From contig CAIIXF020000001.1 of assembly GCA_903813345.2 (NCBI GenBank), positions 28,759,915-28,823,914 on the forward strand: DNA of 64,000 nucleotides, in the 5' to 3' direction. This DNA comes from Owenia fusiformis (taxonomy: Eukaryota; Annelida; Polychaeta; Sabellida; Oweniidae). The notes beneath the pieces were generated by a model. It was not told the origin of the DNA. It did no database searches and saw nothing but the letters and a program-made list of their open reading frames with translations. A program made the translations under genes and the position numbers. Below, one piece after another: positions 38,208 to 50,200 of the stretch. The first letter of the stretch is position 1, and each line of letters begins with the position of its first letter.

Positions 38208-41200
38208 CAGCAAAAGTTTTCAAAGATTTAATTAATAGCCTTGTATTTTATATCTAGTATGTAAGTTTTAAAAACTTCAGATATTATGTAACCCTGAAAA
38301 CATCAGGAATGACTAGATAGTTCTAGAGTATTGTAGCTTTATGTGATAAATACCATGACTTGATAGTTTATAATTTATCAATCAACCCTCAATGTTTCAG
38401 AGTGTTCCAAAATCTTCACACCCTTTGTACTGCCTGTCAATGAAGGGAATGCAAGTCAGCGTCACAAATGTTTCTAAAAAGCAACGTGTAAGTATTTATA
38501 TCAAAATTTTTAATATATACAATCAGTCTATACATTTTATATTTTTGCAATTTAAACTGTCCCTTGAAAGTCTGTGGAAGTAACATAGCGTAGTTAGATT
38601 CCTAATTTGGTTGATGATGAACTAATTAAAGGTGTTGCATTTGCCAATAGATTTTGTTTATTTTTAGGGTGAACTTCTAGATCTAGTGTCTATGATGGGA
38701 GGTACACCATGTAAGGACCTCACAAGTGAAGTCACACATCTAGTGGCTGGAGAACCAGGCTCAAAGAAATATATTGTGAGTCTTCCATTTTCTTCATGTC
38801 TCCCTAGCACCTACTAATATTGCATTTTTCCTGTTTAATCGTTTTGCATAGTGTGGATCTGTCAAAGTTAACTAAATGAATTTCAAACATGACTGTATTC
38901 ACGCCTTCTATAAACTGTAAACAAAGTCAACATTTCACCAGGTATATTCACGAACATTGCCCTTGGTAATACATTTAATGTGTGACGTCATAATGGTGGA
39001 GCGTAGTAATGGCGGACCATAATGAATATTTGAAACATTTTGGTGAGTTTTCATGTTCGAATTGTAATATAGACCATAGAGCAGGTGTAATATCGTCGAA
39101 TACACCCCTTAGAGCTAGACACAAAAGCTTTCGAACCCCTCACTCCCTTCAGTCATTCCGGGTACAGAAAACATTTGTGCCTAGCCCTGCGGGGTGTATT
39201 CGACATATTACCCTTGCTCTTGGTCTATATTTCTTGAATAATGTAAAAAAACTAGAAGGGGAGTTAGTTCATGTAGATCCACATACAATCCAGAGAACCA
39301 GTTTAAGCTATTGTGCACTTAATTGTTTCAATGAATTGTTTAGAAATCTTCATTTTATTGCCTGTCAAAAATGATGTTACTGTTTATTCTATTGTAAACA
39401 TGAATTTTAAAAATGATTTTAGTTTCCTGATGTACATACATTTAGAATACTGCATGTAAAAATTAAGCTCAACATTGGCTAGGCTTCTTTATTAATGTTA
39501 TACATGCATGTAGTTTGTAGAATATACTTTGAATAAAAGTATGTGAGATACTATTGCACCACATGTACCTATACACATGTATGTATTAGTATGTTATATT
39601 TTACCTTCCAGGCTGCTGGGTCTTGGGGCAAGAAAATCATGTCTCCAGAATGGGTTACTGAAGTATGGAAACAATGCCAATCTGAGTGAGTTAATGGATT
39701 AAATATTAGTTTAAATTGTGAACCAGTAAAACCTCTGTAAGTGTAGCTTAAAAGTTTTCCTTTTATAAAGGTTAAGATTAACATTAAGTCAGTTGGTCAC
39801 AGAGACTGTGAAAAGTGTTCCACTTGCAAATATATTCCACTTACAGAGGGGCTCCACTTGACTGGCTTCACTGTATTACCTTATTTACAAGTGAATTATA
39901 ATCTACAGTTATAGTAACTCTCACCACATATTGCACCAATCTTAACCATTGTCTATTTAGGCCTGTGGGAGCTGACAATGTTGCATTTGAGAAATTTCGC
40001 TGTCCAATATTCAAGGATTTTGTGGTGACTGCTTCGGGAATTTCAGCTCAGGAAAGAAATGAAGTGAAACGCATTGTCGAGGTTGAAGGTATGTCAAATA
40101 GACAACATTTAAAAATGGAAGTAAACATGTAAAAATGGAAGTAAACATCAAGTAAACAACATTTAAAATGGTACAGGGTTGATTGTAACTCGAAAGAGTC
40201 AATGATTGATATTTCAGTGTCTTCTGGTATTGTAATTTTGAACAATGTACATGTTAACATTGTAATGTATTTTATTTTCAGGAGGACGATACACGGGAGA
40301 AATGAAGATAAACGAATGTTCCCACCTCATTATTAACCACCCTAAAGGTAAAATAAGAGATTTAATAACTTCAAATGTATTTTTAAAAATTTATTGGTAA
40401 AAATTGCAGTGTTGATTAATAATCCAATTGAATCATTGCTGATTTTGACATTGATTGAACTGAATCAGCATTGATTGAACTGAATCAGCATTGATTTGAA
40501 GCTGATCGGTATTGCAAATGTTCTGTCATCTGTTGTGTTTCATTTTCAAATTATTTTTCTTTGTTTGTTCCAGGTCAAAAATATGAGTTTGCTCGAAAGT
40601 GGAAGATTCATATAGTGACTTTCCAGTGGTTATTGGATAGTTATGACAAGGGCTACTGCCAAGACGTTGCACTCTATGGGGTGAAGGATGATCCTAATTC
40701 CCACCCCCCTCCACAGGTCACCTCCACTCCAGCACACACTCAGCCAAGACGTGAGATAATAAAACTAGCTTTGTTAGAAAACAAAAGTGCACAAAATACC
40801 CCTTGTACAATAACATTTTTCATATTTTTAAAGCTATTATATCACGTCAGAAAGACAATTGCTTGAAAATAGTACAATATTATACTGGAATCTTTGCAAA
40901 ATTTAGGGAGATGTTTATATATGAATAAGATCTATAATACTCTGAAAATGGCAATTTACTTTGAGGTTACATGCTTCATTTCAGGTCCAAGTGCAATCAA
41001 TGACATGAGTACTATTGGTAATATGTCCACTACCAGTCATATAAATGAGACCAACATGACGTACATGAGTCGAGTTAGTGAGGAACAAGACCCATATGAT
41101 GCTATAGATCTTACTCAAGATAAGCCAGATATGTTCCTAGATGGATGCAAGGTAAGAAGAAAAACACAGCTGGTATCTGTTGTTGTAGGCACAGTGTTCA

Positions 41201-44200
41201 AATGTAGTTTACTGCTGGTGTTGGTAGTATACGTAAGGTTATGTACCTTTAACATATATATTCCTTAAAATTGTACTTTGCTAAGATGATCAAAAGTATT
41301 GATGCAGTTTTTATAAAATATGTCATTTTTGTAAGCCTGTCTTTGCCATGCCTACATTAGAAAAATTCTAAAAATTACTGAACATTTATTTTTAATTTTT
41401 CAGATTTTCCTGAGTGGTTTCACAAGCCAGAAACTTGAAATATTACGTAAAATAGTGAATATTGGAGGAGGTACAAGACTGAACAAAATCACTGCTAACA
41501 TATCTCATGTTGTCATGGGAGAAAAAATAGCATCTCATGTGGAGCAAATTGAGAAGGAAAATATAAGGTAAAATTTCCAAACTCACTTAAAAATGTAAAT
41601 TATTACAGTCAAGAATTTAATCTTTCAATTATTGATAAGAAAAAAAACAATGTGTACAATAATATGAAAATGTCTCTTTATTTGATGATTTTCTACAGGC
41701 CCCATATAGTGCATGGTCACTGGCTACTTCAGTGTTTCAAACAAGGGAAACATGTTCCAGAAGCAGACTTTGAGTGCCTTCAACTAGCGCCTCAGGACCC
41801 CTTGTCTCCTAGTATAAAAAGGTAATACATTATTTCCATGGTCACTCCATGGAGACTCCCTTTTATTAGACTATACCATTGCTGTTAATCAGTTGTCTTT
41901 GCAATGTAAATATGGCGATGAATGCCATTTTTCTTAAATATGGCCTCCAGAGGCAGGTACATGCACATACTTATGATACATGTACATTTTGAAATGCTTT
42001 AATATGAACCTCTCGTTTGGCTCCTATTGTCAATATTTTGTGATTGGTGGTTTCAGGCAAAGTCTGAACATCTCTACAGCAAGAAATAAATCAGCAAATG
42101 AATCCTTGCGAGCACCAACAGAAGATGATGATGTCACAATGATGGAGAACCCTCCTGAAGTTGATGATGTCATGAGTCAGTACCTCCCACAGAACAACAT
42201 ACCAGGTGAGAGTAATTGATCAACACTTGTGAGGATACCATTTTGCCATCTTTTAGTATCTACATGTATATGATTTCCCATTTAGATTTTCAATATATGT
42301 AAAGCTCTGAATTTATGACAATATTTCCTGCTCTAAGACTTTATTGGTAGGTCAGTATGTTTGAGAGTTACTGTGTACTTGAAGAGAGTAATATCTATTA
42401 TTTCTGTAATACATTCATAAACTTAGGTTTCTTTCAGCTGCTTTTATAAACAGTATTTGGCTGAATAATTCAAAACATGTATAAAAATCAATGCATTTCC
42501 CCTTGGTAATCTTTTAAGTCTGTATCATATAATATGTACTGCTGCTCAACTTCTTTTATCCATTCCTGCCAAAATAAGTTACATAATGAACTCTATAATA
42601 AAACTGATCAATTTGTTTCTGCTATAGATTTGACAGATGATAGTGCACTTCTAAGAGCTGTCGAGGGAGTTGAAAATGACATGGCACCTAAAGGGGACAG
42701 CAAGGAACCTATCAGCAATGCACCCGAGGAGACCACTAGACCTGATGACAGTGGAGATGAAACACCAGATGAGATAGAGGGTAAGACATTGCTTTGGAAA
42801 TACATACAGTAGAGCTTATGTGAGGTGTACAACATTTCTACTTAGATCTGGTGTACAATTTTCCAGCTATTTTTCAAGTCTTAATAGATTCAATCTGGAT
42901 ATGTCCAAGTCAACATTGTTCAAAAATCTTAAAAACAATTTGATTGATAATGAATGTTAAGATGCATTGATGTTTCCTTGAATCAAGTCTTATATTCTGC
43001 CCATTTAGGAATGCCTGCTGAAGTCCCCACCCAGCAAAGCATACTTGGTGGCAAGACATTTGTGATTCTGGGTTTTGAGACAGAAATGGAAAGTCAACTG
43101 GTAGAGCTGGTCAATGAAAATGGAGGTGAGTGGCTCATATTTCAATGTCAGAATTAAATATCACAAAGATTTGATCTTCATAAATATTTCACTGATTATA
43201 ATACATAGTACCTGTCTGCTTAATGCATTCAAAATATTTCTCTTCAATGAACCCAAATTTGAATTAAGCTCCCATGTTTTTAGGGCCTTACTATGTGGGT
43301 GTTGAGGAGGTTGATTTCAAGTGGATTAAATGTAAATACTAGATATAGTACTTTTCTAGTTGCATTTGAATTCATCAGAGAATGTACCCATATAATTTAT
43401 ATTCATTTACAGGGAAGGTGTTTGGGCCTACTAAGAAGGGAGTGCCTGACTATGGGGTGGTTCCCATCCTAGGGTGTGAGGTGACCCGTACAGTGGGGGA
43501 GGTTGTCACAAATGCTTGGCTGGTAAGAATTTTTTCTCATGGTGTTTATAACCACATATGTTTTTCAGCATCTGTAACATTTGTTACACTTTTCCAGGTG
43601 GTTACATTTGTTGTGTTAATGCCTTGTTTATGTTTGCAATCTCAGTGTCAATGTTTCTATAAAAATGTAAATTCAGTTTCTGTTTAAAGATACATATATG
43701 TTGTTTAAACATCTGACATCCTCTTAGACAGCTATTACATAATCATGCTTTAATTCAAGATGCTTGCTAAATATGACTTCTAGAAAAGTGTTCAGTTTTT
43801 GCAGCACAAGAAATCTTATTTACAAAATGAAATAAATTACTATGTATTAGAAGAAATGGTATACTGTGTATTTCAAACTGTACTTTGTTTGTTCAGCAAA
43901 TCTGTATAGAGGATGAGATGGTGCATGAAGCCAACAGCAACCCTGCATTTGTCCCAGTAGAGCTACAACTAGATGTACAGCCATTGGATGATTGTGTTGT
44001 CTCCATAAGGTAAACATACAGTTAATCCTGTATAGGTAAACATACAGTTATGTAAAGTCCTGTTTGGGTAAACATTGAAAGTGGCCACATTTAGAGGATC
44101 TGCTGACATGTGGGTGAATATATTGGACCTCCAAAATAGTGAAATAAAGAAGTTTTCACAATATATTTCCATGTACAAGTATTTACTTCAGAGAGTTGAT

Positions 44201-47200
44201 AACTTGATGACATATACAAATTTCTCTGTACATGAACTTTCATTTATTGCTATGACTTCGTGAATCACAAGTACATGTACATGTAGAGGCTATCTAGCAA
44301 ATAGCTCAGTTCCAGTTGATTCAAGCTGTTTGTCTTAAAGAGATGCATTCGTCCTACCATGCAGTTAGTAATCTGGTATTATTGTAATTTCAGTGGTTAC
44401 AAAGGCACAGAGAGAGATTGTCTGATGCACCTGGCAGAACTTCTTGGAGCGAAGTAAGACTTTCACACTTATACGAGTATATGCAATAATCAGGATGTTG
44501 CTTCCTGATAATATGCTAGATCACAATTTCTGATTTTTTAATTGTATAATATTTATAGGATATCCTATGATTTTGAGGAATATCATTTTTATCTACGAGG
44601 TGATATTGATATCTGCACGAGAGAGCGAAGCGAACGAGTGCATATATAAATATCACCGAGTAGATTAAAATGATATTCTGAAAAAAATCATAGGATGTTC
44701 TTATTATCCTACACTTACAAGGAGTGTACTGAATGTATAATATCATTGTAAAATTAATTCCATGCCAAATAGAGTCAATTTGGCGGGAAATCAACAAGCG
44801 GAGTATATCGTCACAATATCCTCCGCATATTGGGTTTTCCGGAGTATATCGTCACGATATCCTCCGCCCGGAGTATATCGTTACGATATCCTCCGGATAT
44901 TCATTTTGCCAATAAATATCAAATTTATTTTTTCATGTTATTATACATTTAGTACACTAAGTGTAGGATAAATAGTATTACCTATGGAGATTGCAGAAGA
45001 AAGAAAATATGTCTGACAGTTGTCTCCCCAAGATTTATCTAAATCTCATTTTACAAATTCTGACCAAAAAGTTGACAAATTGTTCTAAAATTATTTTGAG
45101 CAAATAGATGGATAGGTTCATTCTAAACTGGGTGTAAGGTAGTCTTCCAAGTTCTCAATTGAGCGCAGTTGGTACTTAAGTACCTACTTCAGTTGAGACA
45201 CCATTACCACCAAGTTGAGAAATTGAAATTATGGAAAATTGGGATATTTTTTATTCAGTTTTGGATATTGCAGGGAAATGGGAATACAATACAAATGATA
45301 GAATAACTGTGATATTTTAGGAGCCAGGAGTACTTTGTGAGGAGGGCTAGTAAAGGTTACCTTGCTACAACACACCTGCTGATCAATGAACCAGGCGGCT
45401 CCAAGTATGAAGCTGCTAAGAAATGGGGCATTCCAATCGTCACCAACAAGTATGTAATCATTAATTATGTCACTACCACTTTTTTGTGGACATCAGTTTG
45501 TGTTCAGCAGTCGGTGTCTTAACAAATGGCAGATGGTGACATTTTGCATGTTAATGCCTTGTTGAATTAGTTGATGTATTTTTGAAGCATTTCACCTTCT
45601 GAATTTAAAAAAAACTCCGATAGTAATGTAATGAGTGTCCCAAGTTCAGGTACAAATCCAGGTACTCTTATCAATTGTGAATGCTCTAGCAAATACGATC
45701 AGAATTATGAAGAAAAAAATTGAAAAAGGTTTGACTGTATTTGAAGTTTTCTCAGTGCGTTCTTACCCTTGTTAAATGCTTTCTTTACAGATGGATATTT
45801 GTAGCTGGAAAGACTGGTAAAAAACCACCAGAAGAGAAGTACCATATAGATGCAGAGACTGCTGATCAAAACACTAGTGTTATTGCAAATAATGTTGCAA
45901 ACACTTCAACTGCACAAGCGCCTGAAACGCATGTGCAACAAAACAAACAGACCGTAGTATCACACACAGAAAGGACATCGATTACAACTACACCTAAACC
46001 ATCCACACCAAAACCAGACACACACAAGGCAGCCACACCACTAGTAACACCAAAACCTGCCATGCCTAAAGAAGCTACGCCTGTTTGGGTCTCAAATGCC
46101 GAAGCCTCAGATAATCATTTGAAAGATGCACTGAAGAACTCTATTAAACGGCAAATGGTGAAGGAGATTAACTTCAGGACTCCAAAACTTGTAAACAGCA
46201 GAGTAAAAGTAAGAATATATTGATGTCTATGTAATCAATACAAGATAATGTTTTGATATACTAGTACAGAGATCGTTGAATGATCATCCCACTGATTGAA
46301 GCTCAGTATAGGGATATAGAGAAACTAACAGTTTTACTATATTCTGCTCAAGAAAGAATTTTCAATATGGCCACCTCATGTAAAAGTGATGCCATTTTGT
46401 AAAAAATCTAATGTTTATACCCAAATATGAGTTGACGTTAAAGTTTAATAAAATTCGTAAAAGTAATTTATAGCATTGATGCATATGCTTGGCATCTTAC
46501 TATTCACACAGTGAATGATCATGCACTCATGTATATTATTATGTATTTTAAGATATTCAACATTTTTTCAGGCCCTGATGAATACAGAAGGTAGTGGTAA
46601 ACCATCCTCTCTACTCACTCCCAACCATCTTGCTGGTGTTGAGTCACCTAGTGCTTTCCTAGATCCAAATAAATCATGGTATCCAGATTTTGACTTCTCT
46701 GTAAGTGTCACTTTCAATTTTAATTTAATTTTATAACCACATTCCATGTATCACGCGGTCCTAACTTTGACCGTTAATTTGACCTACCTACTTTTTGACC
46801 TACCGGATGTTTGAAAATCAACGATTACGAGTCTCATACTGCACCGTTTTTCTTCAAACTTGTTCCATTCAAAGCATAACAAAAATCCCTTTCTGATGGT
46901 ACATTATTCTCTTAAACAGAGTCCCTACTTCCAGCGGAATTTTGGTCCCCAGCTGTAAGAAGGCCTTCTAACAGCTGGGGACCAAAACGCTGCTAGAACG
47001 AGGGACTCTTTACAATAAAGCAATGCACCGACAGAAAGGGATTTTTGTTATGCTTTTAATGGTGTAATAGGTTTGAAGAAAAACGGTGCAGTATGATACT
47101 CGCAATCCTTGATTTTGAAGCATCTGGTAGGTCAAAAATTCAAATTAACAGTCGAAGTTAGGACCGCGTGTATATATAGTAATTGTCCCTATCTAACAAA

Positions 47201-50200
47201 ATGAAGATTTTTGGGCCTCAGACCTTGATATTCTCATTTCATTGGAATATTCATGAATGTTGGAAATCCCTTGGATATCTTAAGAAGTCAAATTCATTAC
47301 ATATACATTTACTGGAAGAATGTTCAAATAGTAACCAAACATTATTTCAATTCCAGCTGGAATGGTGTGTATTTTCACATTTGCCTTTATTGCATGATTT
47401 ATTCGTATGATTTCAAGTCTAGCTCTCCATTCCTGTTTTGTAGGGTATAATAGACCAGATAGAATCACCAGAAGTCAACAGGAGAAAGTCTAGTTTGGTG
47501 AGTCACATTTTGTACCTGAATCATGAGTGTTGTTAAGAAATTTTAAGTTTCCTCTATCAGCTATGAGTTAAATTGCAATTGAAAGTGCTATATGAGGAAG
47601 GTAAGCTTTACATTTTTTGAGAACTTGTACATGAACTTTAGAATTATGGTTCTGTAGGGACTAGTTCCCCCCTCTGTAGTATTTACATGCCATATTGAAT
47701 ATAGAGGTACTTGGAAAATAGTTGTAATTTAGTCCCTGGAAAAACTAATTGAGAGAGGACAGTCATCCCTGGGGATTGTAATATTAAACATTCATGTACA
47801 TGTTCTCTTAAAAATATGTAGCTTATTGACGTCTTGCGCTTATGTTTCATATTCCACATCTTACAGTCAGATGATGAGTTGAAGACTTTACTCAAGGAAG
47901 CCATGGTGATTGCCCTCAAGAACTCTGAGTTGTCTGATGAGAGTAGTGCTGATGATGAATCTGCTGAACAGTCAGCTAAACAAGTAAGTACAATAGAGCC
48001 TTCAAACCTTGTGAATGTCCATTTTGGAGACCCAATGGTATATAAGTATATAAAGAATCACCAAATATTTATAGAGCACTTTCCTGATAAATCTTACTAA
48101 TATGAATAGAAATAAAGAATGGGTTGTAATAGTTTAATAATGATTCTCACTGCTATCCCTAGCCATCATACATATCTTGAGGTTTGAATGCTTGATCTAT
48201 TTGACACTTGTACATGTATTTACAGGCTAAAGTCCAGTCTCCAGTAGCTCCCTTACATGGTGTAGTAATAGGAGTGAGTAAGAAACTAACAGCCAGACAA
48301 GCTGATTTTAACAGTATTGCTAATGCCCTTGGGGCTGATTACAGGTGGACTTACGATACCTCCTGTACCCACTTCATATACCAGGTAAGTAGGATATAAG
48401 CCTTCTTTTACTTCATATTCAAACATGACCGTGCTCTATTCGAATTTCTCAACCAATCAGAATGCAGCATAGCCAATATAGAACGTTCTCTAATTCTCCA
48501 TAGATGCACGACCATGCTCTATTCAATCTGCAATTTGCATTGTTTTGAGTGACGTCACATCTCAGCTGCACATCTGGGGCTCTGTCCGGGGATAGCTGTT
48601 CTTTTTTACTCCCTCCGTAGCTACTGTAACTATTTAACTATGGCTGACTTCAGTTTGCATACACCGTATAAAATCTAAAACGGGGAGTAAAATAGAACAG
48701 CCCAAACAAATTCTAAAAGTTTTTCCGGCCGACTTCAGAATCTTGACAGCATGCGTATTCTTCCTTCATGCCCGTTCCACAGACACGGCTTTTACTAATT
48801 TTTATGTTTGAATCGGAATAAATAATGATAGGCCATTCAATATGGTGAAATTCAGCACTCGTTGGACAGAATGTTAGTACAAATGCACTCACCTTCGGTT
48901 CGTGCTTTGTACAACATTCTGTCCAACTCGTGCTGAATTTCACCATATTGAATGGCCTATCATTATTTATTCCTTAATTATTCCAGTCCAAACATGAATG
49001 CTTACATATTGCTTGATGTGCAATTGCATCGTAATGTAACATCCATTATGAAGTAAAAATATAAACCTAACTATAACTATAAATTAGATAGAAAGTGAAA
49101 GTTGAAATTTTCAGACTTGTCCTTTTTTATCTGTTATAGTTTATATATTCCTGATATCTTTATCTGAAAATTGTTTTCTTTTAGAGCAATCGCTCCAATG
49201 ACATGACTAAAGAGTTCCGGCTAGCAAAAGAACAGGCCAAGCATATTGTCTCTCCACACTGGCTCACTGTGGTAAGTTGTCCAGAATGTTATTACTTTTT
49301 AACTTTGGTTGATCGCTACAGATCTATCATAATACTGTTAAATCAATGTTATTATAAAAATTTCAGTTAAGCTGATGTATTAAAAAAGATTTTTTTCAAA
49401 GATATTTAGCAATCTCATATTTCAGTGGTAAGCTCATAAGAAAAGGATTGCATTGATTTATGTTTATTTTGACTTGCAATTATGCTTATAACAACTATGG
49501 TTGTACGTTATATTTGTATGTTGGAAAGTGTTTTATTTTTGTACTATTGTATTTTGTAATCATGTATTTGCAGTGTCAAGAACAGAATGCCAGAGTTGAC
49601 GAATCCTTGTTTCCACACAACTACAATCCAAACATGACCTTGGTAAGTGAAATTCTACACAATACAATTCTAGAATTTTCCATATATGGAAACTTCACAT
49701 CATTATGGCATTAATCATGCAGCAGATTGTATAATCCCTTGCCAGTTAGTTTTAGTTTCACTTATTTAGTTTCTTTTTGCATATTTTGTCACATTACATC
49801 TTGTTACATGTGGATAAGCAGGTAGGTGGTGGTCCCTCTTGATTTTGATGTATCTTCGAGTTAATAAATGTGTGTGTAAATGTCTGTATGAATGGAATTT
49901 TACCTCTGGTTTGTTTGAGTATGAGCATCTGTTCCCTCTTGCCAGAGTGGCTGATGAAATAACCTTTTTTGGTGTTGTCAAGTTGGCTGAGTTGTCCTGA
50001 GCAATGAACATGTTGAAATAGGGGCTGTTCCTGTAACCATTAGTTGAATACTTGTGACTCGTGAGCTCCTTGCGTTTATTCATTTAAATAAAACGGAATC
50101 ACTCAATCACTCTCAATTGTTCAATCTAACTGAATGAGCACAATAGTGACATATTTTTTCTATATTTGGGGTGACATGATATTGTCATCCAGGTCTATGA

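Noticed and set aside
39009-39374. 121-residue open frame in TOPBP1 intron 5
   Set aside because: Most of it is the palindromic element 39067-39230; no domain, and composition matches the repeat.
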